Positions 15,526 through 24,183 of a stretch of DNA of 58,144 bases are shown piece after piece. This stretch comes from Spirochaetaceae bacterium (GTDB taxonomy: Bacteria; Spirochaetota; Spirochaetia; SZUA-6; Bin103), in the NCBI GenBank assembly GCA_028818385.1, contig JAPPNY010000170.1, forward strand, positions 1 through 58,144, read 5' to 3'. Below the pieces are notes generated by a model. It was not told the origin of the DNA, searched no databases, and saw only the letters and a program-made list of their open reading frames with translations. The position numbers and the translations under genes are program-made. How positions within the stretch are numbered: the first letter of the stretch is position 1; each line of letters opens with the position of its first letter.

Positions 15526-17763
15526 GTGGTGCTGGCCGCTCTCGTGTCCCGTGGGCCGCGGGCGTCATCCGTGCTGCGCCGTCCCGCGGGCATTGCGGTC
15601 CTGCTGGCGGCGCTGTCGCTGGCCGTGCTGGGTTCGTTCGCGGCGCTCCGCGCCATGGAGCTGGACTACTTCCGCATCCCGCTGGAGCTGGGCCAGCTCG
15701 CACTGCTGGCCGTGTCGTTCCTGGTCCTTGCGGTACCGTTCGCGATCGCCGGACTGGTGACCGCGCTCGCCTACGCCGACCCGGACCTCCCGGCCGGGCG
15801 CACGTACGTGGCGGCGATGGCCGGCTCCGGGCTGGGCGCCGCCGCGCCGGTGGGGCTGCTGCCGGCGTTCGGTGTAGCCGGCGCGGTCGCGGCGATCGCG
15901 GGAGTTCCCGCGCTCCTGGCGGTCGCGATGGCAGGGCGGCGGGCCGGGCGCGGCGGGCGTTCGGTGCCGGGAGCGGCAGCCGGCGCCGCGGCGGCCGCGG
16001 TGGCGATCGGATCGCTGGCCACCGGCCTGATCGGCGAGGTGCAGCCGTCATCGTACAAGCTCGGCTACCAGGCGCTGCAGTTCCCGGACACGGAGGTGGT
16101 CGAGCGCCGTACCACGATCCGTGGCCGCTACGAGCGGCTGCAGGGGCCGGCGCTGCGCTTCGCCCCGGGGCTGAGCCTGCGCTGGATGGAACGGTTTCCG
16201 CGTCAGGACGCGCTGCTGACCGACGGGGACGCGTCGCTGTTCGTCCCGCGCGATCCCGACCCGCGCTATGCCGGGGACCTGCTCGGCTCGGTCGGTTCGG
16301 CCTTGGTGAGCGATGCGCGCAACGCGCTGGTGCTGCAGGCGAGCGGCGGCACCGCGCTGCCGATCGTGGTCCAGGCCGGGGTGCCGCGGGTCACGGTGGT
16401 GGATCCGTCGGCCTGGCGTGCGGCGGCGGTGCGCGCCGCGGTCGCGGAGCTGGGATGGGACGGACCGGTCACCGTTCGCCGCTCGTCGCTGCGCGGCTTC
16501 ACCGCGCGCACCGGTGAGCGCTACGACCTGATCTACCTGGATCACGCCGGCGCGTCGGTGCCGGGGGTGGAGAGCCTGAGCCGCCAGTTCACGCTCACCG
16601 TCGACGCGTTGCGGAGCTACCTGGACCTGTTGACCGAGGACGGCGTGCTGGTGCTGGGCCGCAAGCTGTCGCTGCCGCCGTCCACCAGCGTGCGCGCCGC
16701 GGCCACGGCCCTGGAGGCGCTCGCGAGCCGGGTGTCGGAGCCGGAGCGGCACCTGGCGATGCTGCGCTCTTTCGAGAGCTTCGTGCTAGCCGCGTCGCGG
16801 ACGCCCTTGTCGGCCGAGCGGCGGGCGGCGGTCCGCTCGTTCGCGCACGCGCGGGGTTTCGATCTGGTCTACCTGAGCGACATGAGCGGTGAGGAGGCGA
16901 ACCGCTTCGCCGTCCTGGTGGAGCCGCACTATCACGGCGCGATCGACGGGCTGATCGCCGCCTGGCGGGAGGGACGAGCGTCCGGCTGGTTGCGGGCACA
17001 GGTGCTGGACGTGGCGCCGCGCCGCGACGGCCGACCGTTCTTCAGCCACACGCTGCGCTGGGCGCGCATCGGCGAGCTGGCCGCGGCGCTCGGCGGACGC
17101 TGGTTCGGGTTCCTGCTGTCCGCGGAAGTGGTGGTGGCTGCCGTGATCGGCATCTCCGCCCTGGCCGCGGCGCTGCTGCTGGCGCTGCCGGCGGCGGCGG
17201 GACGTCCGGCCGGCCGGCTTTCGCCCCCCGCGTTCGCCTACTTCCTGGCGGTGGGCGCCGGGTACATCTGGGCGGAGCTTGCCCTGATCGGGGTGTTCAC
17301 CTTGCTGGTCGGCGATCCCGTGGTCGCGGTGGTGGTGGTGCTGGCGGCCATGCTCACCCTGTCGGGCCTGGGCGGACTGGCTTCGGGGCGCATCGGGATC
17401 GAGCGCCTGCCGTTGGTGCTGCTCCTGATCGCCGGGCTGCTGGCGGTCGCGGCGCTGACGGCGTTCCCGCTGGTCCGGTGGCTGCTGGCGCTACCGGCGG
17501 TGTTTCGTGTCGCCGGCGCCGGGCTCCTGCTGGCGGCGGTGGCGATTCCGCTGGGCCTGCCGTTTCCGTCCGGCATGCGACTGCTCGCTCGGCAGCCGTA
17601 CGCGACCGCGCGGGCGTGGGCGGCCAACGGCGCCGCGTCCGTGGTCGGCGCGGCACTGGCGCCCCAGATAGCCTGGGACCTCGGCATCCCGGCGCTCGTC
17701 GTGCTCGCCGCCGCCGTCTACCTCGGCACGGCCCTGGCCGCACGCCGGGCCGCGGTACGGTGA
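15526..17763 (+). CDS. Membrane protein with spermidine-synthase-like domain; normal start lost
   Basis: 745 residues from the first usual start codon (GTG at 15526). The frame is open back to 15367, and the upstream residues LTLLIAAAAASFAALAYEALLVRFF plainly belong to the protein as its first membrane helix. No ATG, GTG or TTG exists there. Layout: about five N-terminal helices, a soluble SAM-fold domain (VLQASGGTALPIVVQAGV, VTVVDPSAW, RYDLIYLDHAG, DGVLVLGRK) and about seven C-terminal helices. This resembles the SpeE-type domain embedded in a membrane protein; the glycine motif is degenerate, so catalysis is doubtful. The family start survives beside pcm at 12833 (MSLTFAAA), so insertion has beheaded this gene. 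Confidence 0.8.
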   Translation: MVLAALVSRGPRASSVLRRPAGIAVLLAALSLAVLGSFAALRAMELDYFRIPLELGQLALLAVSFLVLAVPFAIAGLVTALAYADPDLPAGRTYVAAMAGSGLGAAAPVGLLPAFGVAGAVAAIAGVPALLAVAMAGRRAGRGGRSVPGAAAGAAAAAVAIGSLATGLIGEVQPSSYKLGYQALQFPDTEVVERRTTIRGRYERLQGPALRFAPGLSLRWMERFPRQDALLTDGDASLFVPRDPDPRYAGDLLGSVGSALVSDARNALVLQASGGTALPIVVQAGVPRVTVVDPSAWRAAAVRAAVAELGWDGPVTVRRSSLRGFTARTGERYDLIYLDHAGASVPGVESLSRQFTLTVDALRSYLDLLTEDGVLVLGRKLSLPPSTSVRAAATALEALASRVSEPERHLAMLRSFESFVLAASRTPLSAERRAAVRSFAHARGFDLVYLSDMSGEEANRFAVLVEPHYHGAIDGLIAAWREGRASGWLRAQVLDVAPRRDGRPFFSHTLRWARIGELAAALGGRWFGFLLSAEVVVAAVIGISALAAALLLALPAAAGRPAGRLSPPAFAYFLAVGAGYIWAELALIGVFTLLVGDPVVAVVVVLAAMLTLSGLGGLASGRIGIERLPLVLLLIAGLLAVAALTAFPLVRWLLALPAVFRVAGAGLLLAAVAIPLGLPFPSGMRLLARQPYATARAWAANGAASVVGAALAPQIAWDLGIPALVVLAAAVYLGTALAARRAAVR

Positions 17764-17838
17764 TCGCGTCCCACTTCGGCGCCGAAGTGAGACACGCCGT
17801 CGATCAGCTCACGAACGGATTGGTGATCTCCAGGCCGT

Positions 17839-18723
17839 CTACCTTCCATGCCGATGGATCTCGTCCCGGTCGAAGGTCCAGCCGGCGCGGTCGCCGCCCG
17901 CCATCTCCGAAAGGCGCTTCATCTCTGCGATCTGCTCTTCAGCCTCGCGCAGGACGCGGGCCGCGGTCGGCCGCTTGGCGCGGCGCGCCAGATCGATCGG
18001 TCGATTGCCGGCATGATCCAGCGCGTCGGGATCGGCGCCGGCATCGAGCAGCATGCGCACCAGCTTGCCGGCGACTCCGGTGGCGGCCGCGCAGTGCAGG
18101 GACGTTCGGCCGTCGCGTTTACGCGGGCGGTTGACGTCGGCCCCGTGCGCGATGAGCAGCGCCACGTGGGAGGTGCGGCCATGGTTGCACTGGTGCTGCA
18201 GCGCCGTGTCGGCGGACGCGTCCCAGTCGACGTCGGCGCCCTGCTCGATCAGCAGCGGCACCAGGTGCTCGGCGTTGCGCCCGCACACCGCGCTGCGCAC
18301 GTACCCGTCGTCAGTCGCCGCGACGTCGATGCCGACGTCGGAGATCAGATAGCGAACCGCCGCCTCATGCCCGCCCGTGAGCGCCCAATGCAGCGGCGTG
18401 CCGTAGCAGAGCGTCTCACTCCACGGCGGGGACGCCTCCCGTGCGATCGCCTCTAGCTGCGGGACCTCGCCCCAGGTCGCGGCCGACCAAGCGTCCCAGC
18501 GGATGCCGTAGGGCCGAAACAGGTCGAGAGCATCGCGGATGCCCGCACCGCCGGCGAGCGAGAACACCGTCCGGCCGTAGCGATCCCGTTGCCACAGCCA
18601 GTCGCTGTCCCCGCGTTGCTCGACTTCTCCTGCGATGAGCCCGCTCGCTTCGGCGAAGTCGCGCGCCTTGATGGCGCGCATGAGCAGGACCATGAACGGC
18701 GGCGCTTTACTCGCTTTACTCAT
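17839..18723 (-). CDS. Ankyrin-repeat protein 1
   Basis: 294 residues, no signal peptide. Repeats are visible as TPLHWALTGGHEAAVRYLI, then LLIEQGADVDWDASADTALQ, ALLIAHGADVNRPRKRDGRT and MLLDAGADPDALDHAGNRPI, about five in all, followed by a short charged C-terminal tail. Ankyrin repeats bind other proteins; the partner is unknown. It is the left border of a seven-gene ankyrin cluster and is divergent from ankyrin gene 2, whose start is 33 bases away. Confidence 0.88.
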   Translation of the reverse strand: MSKASKAPPFMVLLMRAIKARDFAEASGLIAGEVEQRGDSDWLWQRDRYGRTVFSLAGGAGIRDALDLFRPYGIRWDAWSAATWGEVPQLEAIAREASPPWSETLCYGTPLHWALTGGHEAAVRYLISDVGIDVAATDDGYVRSAVCGRNAEHLVPLLIEQGADVDWDASADTALQHQCNHGRTSHVALLIAHGADVNRPRKRDGRTSLHCAAATGVAGKLVRMLLDAGADPDALDHAGNRPIDLARRAKRPTAARVLREAEEQIAEMKRLSEMAGGDRAGWTFDRDEIHRHGR

Positions 18724-18756
18724 CCGTGACCGACGCTCCCCGGCTCACGTTGTAGC

Positions 18757-19791
18757 ATGCAGAGCGCGATGTCGGTCCTGACCGGGAAAGCCAGCGACTT
18801 TCTGAGAGTCGCCGCGGCAGCCGCGGGCCGGGGCGACCTCGATACGGTACGGGCCGTATTGGCAGAAAAGCCCGTGTGGATCCGACGTATCGGCTCGCAC
18901 GGCCGCACCCTGCTGTGGGAAGCGGCGTACCGGGGCCGGCTCGAAATGGTGGAGTACCTGCTCGACCGGGGTGCCGATATCGACGCGTGCGGCTGTCACT
19001 TCACGCCGCTCCTGGTCGAGATCTCCCCGTACTGCGCCGCTCGGTACCGACGGCACGAGGCGGTGGCCGACCGTCTGCTCGAGCGCGGCGCGGCGACCGA
19101 CATCTTCACCGCCGCGTTTCTCGGGGATCGCGAGGCGGTCGGCGCACACCTGGAGCGCGAACCGCGGCTGGCGACGGCAGAGAAGCCGCAGCACGATGCC
19201 GGCCTGCGTGCGACCGTGCTGCACTACGCGGTCAGCGCGAGCCGGCTGGACATCGTCACCACGCTGCTGGCGCGCGGCGCCGACCCTCGTCCGGACAGCG
19301 ACTGGCTGATCCGTTTTGCGATCTGGCGGGATCGGGCCGATATCCTGGGGGCGCTCATCGACGCCGGCGCGGATCCGACCCGGGCCGAGATGCCGCGATC
19401 GGGAGTCTCGGCCGAGATCGCCGCGGTCCTGGCCGCGCACGGTGCCGGCGTCAACGTCGACCATGCCGAGGGTGGCTGGCCGCCGCTGGTGTTCCAGGCG
19501 CGCGGCGACCGGGGCGGGAACGTCGACCGCGTGCGCGACCTGCTTGAACGGGGCGCCGATGTCAACGTCAGGAACCACAAGGGACAGACGGCGCTGCACT
19601 GCGCGGCCAGGGCCGGGTTCCTGGACATCGTCGCCTTGCTGCTCGACCACGGCGCGGACGTGGACGCCACCGACGACGACGGCCGCACCCCGCTCGCCGC
19701 AGCGCTGCACTCGACGGTCAGGGACAAGGCGCGGCTCTCGGCCGTCATCGAGCTGCTGGAGACTGCCGGCGCCGCCGATCCCGCGGGGTGA
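18757..19791 (+). CDS. Ankyrin-repeat protein 2
   Basis: 344 residues (an alternative start is the second Met at 18769). N-terminal helical segment, then repeats such as RTLLWEAAYRGRLEMVEYLL, VLHYAVSASRLDIVTTLLA, QTALHCAARAGFLDIVALLL and RTPLAAALHS. A conserved break motif, ATDIFTAAFLGDREAVGAHL (about 115-134), recurs in most cluster members. Probably cytoplasmic. Function is unknown. Confidence 0.88.
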   Translation: MQSAMSVLTGKASDFLRVAAAAAGRGDLDTVRAVLAEKPVWIRRIGSHGRTLLWEAAYRGRLEMVEYLLDRGADIDACGCHFTPLLVEISPYCAARYRRHEAVADRLLERGAATDIFTAAFLGDREAVGAHLEREPRLATAEKPQHDAGLRATVLHYAVSASRLDIVTTLLARGADPRPDSDWLIRFAIWRDRADILGALIDAGADPTRAEMPRSGVSAEIAAVLAAHGAGVNVDHAEGGWPPLVFQARGDRGGNVDRVRDLLERGADVNVRNHKGQTALHCAARAGFLDIVALLLDHGADVDATDDDGRTPLAAALHSTVRDKARLSAVIELLETAGAADPAG

Positions 19792-19810
19792 GCCCGGGGC
19801 GGACGGCCGG

Positions 19811-20224
19811 TTACGCGAGCACCTCGAACGCGTTCGTGCGCGTGCGGCCGTACCGGTAGACCGCAAAGTCGCTGTCGAACGAAATCACGCGCGTGATTCC
19901 CAGGCGCTCCATCAGAGCGAAGGAGGTGCGATCCACCAGCGAGAAGTCCTGGTCGCGGAAGCGTTCGCCGATCGACCACGCCGATTCAAGATCGGCGTCG
20001 GTGGTCTGTTCGATGGATGCGACTCCCATCCGCAGACCGCCCCAAAAGGTCTCCGCCGCGGCATCGGAAATGAAGTGATGAATGAGGCGCCACGTCTCGA
20101 CGAGTACGTGGTCACTCGTGACGAGCGGCTGGTCCCGCGCCAGCAACCGCTTCGCACGTCCGTTGTGGCGGTCGTTCGTGTCGGCCGCGGCATACCAGGC
20201 CGACGTGTCCACGAAGACGCTCAT
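19811..20224 (-). CDS. vapC: PIN-domain toxin 2
   Basis: 137 residues. SVFVDTSAWYAAADTNDRHN opens the PIN fold with its first Asp; LVETWRLIHHFI supplies the Glu; SLVDRTSFALMERLG and ISFDSDFAVY carry the later acidic residues. It overlaps the stop of its antitoxin gene by four bases (20221-20224). A ribonuclease toxin by family. Confidence 0.9.
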   Translation of the reverse strand: MSVFVDTSAWYAAADTNDRHNGRAKRLLARDQPLVTSDHVLVETWRLIHHFISDAAAETFWGGLRMGVASIEQTTDADLESAWSIGERFRDQDFSLVDRTSFALMERLGITRVISFDSDFAVYRYGRTRTNAFEVLA

Positions 20225-20475
20225 GCGGAGCGGTTGCGCTTTGCTGAACCGAATGCTTCCGCGACCATGCGGTCCTTGTCGGCGCCGATGTCTGTCCCGA
20301 CCGACGCGCCAAGATCGAAGACGATGGAACGGTCCATGATCCGTGGAGACTCGGCCAGATCCCGGTCCACCAGGCGCCGTATGTACTCGGCGAACGAAAC
20401 GCCAAGCGCTGCGGACCGGGCGCGGACCCGGGCGTGCAACTCCGACGTAAGTGATATCTGCGTTCGCACCATCAT
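20221..20475 (-). CDS. Ribbon-helix-helix antitoxin of PIN module 2
   Basis: 84 residues. MMVRTQISLTSELHARVRAR is a typical RHH strand plus first helix, and GVSFAEYIRRLVDRDL the second. The C-terminal half should wrap the toxin. The gene sits inside the ankyrin cluster and is coupled to the toxin by a 4-base overlap. Confidence 0.88.
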   Translation of the reverse strand: MMVRTQISLTSELHARVRARSAALGVSFAEYIRRLVDRDLAESPRIMDRSIVFDLGASVGTDIGADKDRMVAEAFGSAKRNRSA

Positions 20476-20543
20476 TATGGCGCCATCATACCGCTGCCAC
20501 CATGCAGCGTCAATGCCGCGCCGCTAGGTGCCGGACTGGAGGC

Positions 20544-21671
20544 TCATCGCCTGAAGCGCTTGGCCTCCTTGCGGGCGATCTGAAAGGCGGTCTTGCCGCT
20601 CCTGTTGCGCGCCTCGGGGTCGGCGCCCGCCTCCAGGAGCGCCTCCACGGCGGCGACCCGGCCCTCGTAGGTCGCGCGATGCAGGGGCGTGCGGCCCTTG
20701 CGGTCCTGCGTGTTCAGGTCGGCGCCGTGCGCCGCGAGCAGGCGGATCATATCCGCCCGATCCTGCTCGGCGGCAAGCTGGAGCGGCGCACGCATGGCCC
20801 GGTTGCAGGCGTCGAGTCCGGCCCCGGAGGCGACCAGCAATTCCGCGCATGCCGCCGACCCGGTGCGCGCTGCCCAGTGCAGCGGCGTCATCGCGTAGGG
20901 GTCGGCCGCGTTCACGATCCCGGAGTCGTCCGCGATCAGCTCACGCAGTCGGGTGGTGTCGTCGCGGGCGCTCGCGGAGTACACGTCGTAGCAGGCGCCG
21001 TCGTCGATGAGGATCTGCGCCACAACCAGCTTTCCCTGCCGGGCGTTGCGACGCAACTCGCCGACGGGGCCTTCGCCCGTGTCCGTCTCGTCCCAGTGGC
21101 AGGGAGCGAGCGCCTCCTGCAGCGAGGTGGTGCCGCGCTCGCCGTTGCCCTTGATCGGCAGCTCGTGATGCACGCCGGCTCCGTACTCGATCAGCAGCCG
21201 TGCGACCTCGGGATACCCACCCCAGGCGGCCCAGTACATCAGCGGCAGGTTGTCCGGCCAGCCGGTATGCGGGCGAACCGAGACGCCGGTTGCGTCGGCC
21301 GCTCCCGACTCGAACACCGCCCGCAGCGTATCGGCCGCCGCCGCCCACGCCGCCTCGTGCAGGACGTTGTACGCCGTGTGATCGATCGCGAGCGGCACGT
21401 CGTGGGCCAGCAGGAACGCCGCGGCCGGCCCGCAGCCGCGCTTGCCGATCACGGCCGTCAACAGCGACGAGCCGATCCGTTCCAGCACCGCCGGCTCGGC
21501 GGCCAGCGTCTCCTGCATCCGTGAGACGTCCGGCCGGCCGTCCCAACGCTCGGGTGCAGGACCCATCGCCGCGACGATGAGCTGTTGCTCCGCAGCCGTG
21601 AGGTCCGGCTTCGCTTGATCGCGCAGGAACCAGTTGCCCCGGAAGTCTGTGACAGCCTGGGTGGTGTCCAA
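20544..21671 (-). CDS. Ankyrin-repeat protein 3
   Basis: 375 residues. The first about 90 residues are not obviously repeats. Then come YNVLHEAAWAAAADTLRAVF, PLMYWAAWGGYPEVARLLIE, the family break motif CYDVYSASARDDTTRLRELI, and four regular repeats ending RTPLHRATYEGRVAAVEALL and KTAFQIARKEAK. Probably cytoplasmic; partner unknown. Confidence 0.88.
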   Translation of the reverse strand: MDTTQAVTDFRGNWFLRDQAKPDLTAAEQQLIVAAMGPAPERWDGRPDVSRMQETLAAEPAVLERIGSSLLTAVIGKRGCGPAAAFLLAHDVPLAIDHTAYNVLHEAAWAAAADTLRAVFESGAADATGVSVRPHTGWPDNLPLMYWAAWGGYPEVARLLIEYGAGVHHELPIKGNGERGTTSLQEALAPCHWDETDTGEGPVGELRRNARQGKLVVAQILIDDGACYDVYSASARDDTTRLRELIADDSGIVNAADPYAMTPLHWAARTGSAACAELLVASGAGLDACNRAMRAPLQLAAEQDRADMIRLLAAHGADLNTQDRKGRTPLHRATYEGRVAAVEALLEAGADPEARNRSGKTAFQIARKEAKRFRR

Positions 21672-21721
21672 GGATCTACTCCCTCAGCTTGACTCTGGCG
21701 CCACGTTCTCGAAGCAGATCG

Positions 21722-22087
21722 TCAGTCAGGGATCTGGCTGGCAACGATGCCGATGCAGTTGCCCTGCGGGTCGGCGAACAGGGCGAACGTGGCCGACTTC
21801 GGGATGGTCGTCACCGGCAGGATGACGGTCGCCCCGAGATCCACTGCCTTCTGGAGGCTCGTGTCGATGTCATCGACCTGCGCATAGAAGGTGACCAGAC
21901 TCGAATCGCCGTCCGTTCCCGTGATGCCGCCGTCGATGCCGGCCGGATCATCCTTCGCCCTGGTGGTGACCAGGCCGTAGTCGTTCACGCCGACGTCGAT
22001 CTTCCAGTCGAACAGGCTGGAGTAGAAATCGCGCAGCGCAGCCGGATCCTGCGACCGAATCTCGAAGTGAACGACCGGATTCTTCAT
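21722..22087 (-). CDS. VOC-fold (glyoxalase/bleomycin-resistance-like) protein
   Basis: 121 residues. VVHFEIRSQDPAALRDFYSS and LFDWKIDVG give the first beta-alpha-beta unit, and ATFALFADPQGNCIGIV the second, typical of single-domain VOC proteins that dimerise to form a metal site. GAGG precedes the ATG by a suitable distance. Substrate unknown. It lies between ankyrin genes 3 and 4 on the same strand. Confidence 0.87.
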   Translation of the reverse strand: MKNPVVHFEIRSQDPAALRDFYSSLFDWKIDVGVNDYGLVTTRAKDDPAGIDGGITGTDGDSSLVTFYAQVDDIDTSLQKAVDLGATVILPVTTIPKSATFALFADPQGNCIGIVASQIPD

Positions 22088-22120
22088 CGTGGACCTCTCG
22101 GCGTCGAGCGTAGCAGGAGC

Positions 22121-23206
22121 TTACCGTTCAGCCAGGAACTCGATCAGCTTGGTTCGTTTCTTGGATCGGGCCAGGTCGAGGGCCGTCTGACCGGCGGCGT
22201 CCCGCCGTCCGACGTCGACGCCTCGCTCCACCAGCAGGCGCAGCAGCGGCACGCCGGCGCCGGAGTTGACCGCCACGTGCAGAGCGGTTTCGCCAGTCTG
22301 GCTCATCACCTCGTTCGGATCACAGCCGTGATCCAGAAACCACGTGACGCCCTGCACGCTGCGCATGTTGACCGCGCAGCCCAGCGGGTTGTAGCCGCCG
22401 TGGTGGGCGGTGCCGCGCGTGCCGTTCATGTCGATGGCGTCGTGGCGCAGCAGCGACTCCAGGACGTCGAACTGGCCGTCGCATGCCAGGTGGTTCGGCG
22501 TGTCGTCGTCGCCCAGGCGGGCGCCACGCTCCAGCAGCAGGTCGGCGATCGCGCCGTTGTCGGCCCAGCACGCCTGATCCAGCGCCGTGGCCGGATCAGC
22601 GCCGTGGCCGAGCAGCAGCGTAGCCGTGGTGAGGCGGTCCTCATCGCCGCCCGCGTTGCAGCGTGCGCAGTACTGCAACGGCAGCCAGGAGCCGTCGCGC
22701 GAATCGGCATCGGCCTGCGTCGCCGACGTCGGGGATTCCGCCAGGATGCGGGCGACCCGCTCGTGGTCGGCGATCGCGCAGGCGGTGTAGAGGTCGAGAT
22801 CGCCGTCGACGCGCTCCAGCAGCACCGGCACGTACTCCGTGCAGCCCATGGCGGCGACGGTCACGGCGTCCACCAGGTAGTAGCTGCCGCGCAGCATCGG
22901 GTCGGCACCGTGCTCCAGCAGCAGCCGCACCGTCTCGGTGTGGCCGGCCGTCTTCGGAGCGGTCTTCTTGAACTCCACCGTGCGGTGCAGCGGCCGGTAG
23001 CGGTGCGCGGTGGGCGCCAGCACGTTGACGTCCGCTCCGTGGTCGAGCAGGAACGCGACCACTTCGGCATGACCGCCGTGGCAGGCGTTCATCAACACTT
23101 GCCAGTGCCCGGCGATCGCCGGATCGGCCGTGACCGCCGCTTTGACCGTTTTCAGATCGCCTTTACCGGCGGCTCCCGCCGCCGCCTTCGCCCGCGCCTT
23201 GTCCAT
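22121..23206 (-). CDS. Ankyrin-repeat protein 4
   Basis: 361 residues. N terminus MDKARAKAAAGAAGKGDLKT leads into repeats: VLMNACHGGHAEVVAFLLDH, HTETVRLLLEHGADPMLRGS, break motif DLDLYTACAIADHERVARIL, then TALDQACWADNGAIADLLLE, CAVNMRSVQGVTWFLDHGCD, TALHVAVNSGAGVPLLRLLV and TALDLARSKKRTKLIEFLAE at the end. Starts on the minus strand opposite ankyrin gene 5. Confidence 0.88.
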   Translation of the reverse strand: MDKARAKAAAGAAGKGDLKTVKAAVTADPAIAGHWQVLMNACHGGHAEVVAFLLDHGADVNVLAPTAHRYRPLHRTVEFKKTAPKTAGHTETVRLLLEHGADPMLRGSYYLVDAVTVAAMGCTEYVPVLLERVDGDLDLYTACAIADHERVARILAESPTSATQADADSRDGSWLPLQYCARCNAGGDEDRLTTATLLLGHGADPATALDQACWADNGAIADLLLERGARLGDDDTPNHLACDGQFDVLESLLRHDAIDMNGTRGTAHHGGYNPLGCAVNMRSVQGVTWFLDHGCDPNEVMSQTGETALHVAVNSGAGVPLLRLLVERGVDVGRRDAAGQTALDLARSKKRTKLIEFLAER

Positions 23207-23370
23207 GGGTCCGTGAGCGTACCAAGGCGGCGTCCTGCCGGCAACGAGACGCTCTCGTTTCTCGATTCCGTCGGCTGCGCTGTTTCACCATGAAGATCGG
23301 TGCCCTCGAGTTGCGCCGTGGCTGCTGCAGATCCATACTCGCCCCATCCTTGACTGGAGGCCCGGGTGAC

Positions 23371-24177
23371 ATGAGCACGACGTTCGAGGAAGCGGTCCAG
23401 ACCATCATCACGGGGAACGCGACCGCCCTGAAGGGGCTCCTGCAGGAAGCCCCCGGCCTCATCGCAGCCCGCTCCGCATCCGGGCACCGAGCGACCCTGC
23501 TGCACTATGTGGCGGCCAACGGCGTCGAGGACGAGCTGCAGAAGACACCGGCGAATGCCGTGGAAATAGCCCGCATCCTGATCGAGGCCGGAGCAGAGGT
23601 CGACGCCCTTGCAGACACCTACGGCGGCGGAACCAATCAGACGACGCTGTGCCTGCTGGTCTCGAGTTGCCATCCTGCGGAAGCGGGCCTGCAGCCGGCA
23701 CTCGCGCAGGTTCTGTGCGATGCGGGAGCAGCCGTGAACGGCGTCGCCGATGACGGAGCGCCGCTGGCGACCGCCTTGATGTTCAGCTACACCCGGTCCG
23801 TCGACGTGCTGGTGCAGTGTGGCGCCCGCATCGGCAACCTGCTGTTCGCCGCCGGCGCTGGTGACCTGGAACGGGTACGGTCCTTCTTCGACTGCGATGG
23901 CCGACTCGAGCCCGGTGCGGCATACGACGGGCCTCACTTCCCAATCGCGGGTGATGAGAAAGCCGTGCTCGCGCAGGCGCTCGGAATGGCCTGCTATCAC
24001 CTGCGGCTCGAGGTGATCAGATTCCTGCTCGAACAGGGTGCGGACGTGAATTCGCGATCCCACATTCTCGGCGGTTCCTCAACCGGGCTGTACTGGGCAA
24101 CCCATGGTTTTCATACGCAGGAAGAAGAGCGCCCCATCGTCGGGTTTCTGCGTTCGGTGGGCGCCGAGTCACAGTGA
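23371..24177 (+). CDS. Ankyrin-repeat protein 5
   Basis: 268 residues from the ATG at 23371, preceded by TGGAGG at 23355-23360. It begins MSTTFEEAVQTIITGNATAL and contains TLLHYVAANGVEDELQKTPA and TYGGGTNQTTLCLLVSSCHP. The same order of segments is found in the last about 270 residues of the giant ankyrin protein at 25737-29396, so this is a stand-alone paralogue of that module. Ankyrin gene 6 begins seven bases after its stop, so the two are probably co-transcribed. Confidence 0.85.
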   Translation: MSTTFEEAVQTIITGNATALKGLLQEAPGLIAARSASGHRATLLHYVAANGVEDELQKTPANAVEIARILIEAGAEVDALADTYGGGTNQTTLCLLVSSCHPAEAGLQPALAQVLCDAGAAVNGVADDGAPLATALMFSYTRSVDVLVQCGARIGNLLFAAGAGDLERVRSFFDCDGRLEPGAAYDGPHFPIAGDEKAVLAQALGMACYHLRLEVIRFLLEQGADVNSRSHILGGSSTGLYWATHGFHTQEEERPIVGFLRSVGAESQ

Positions 24178-24183
24178 GGCAGG

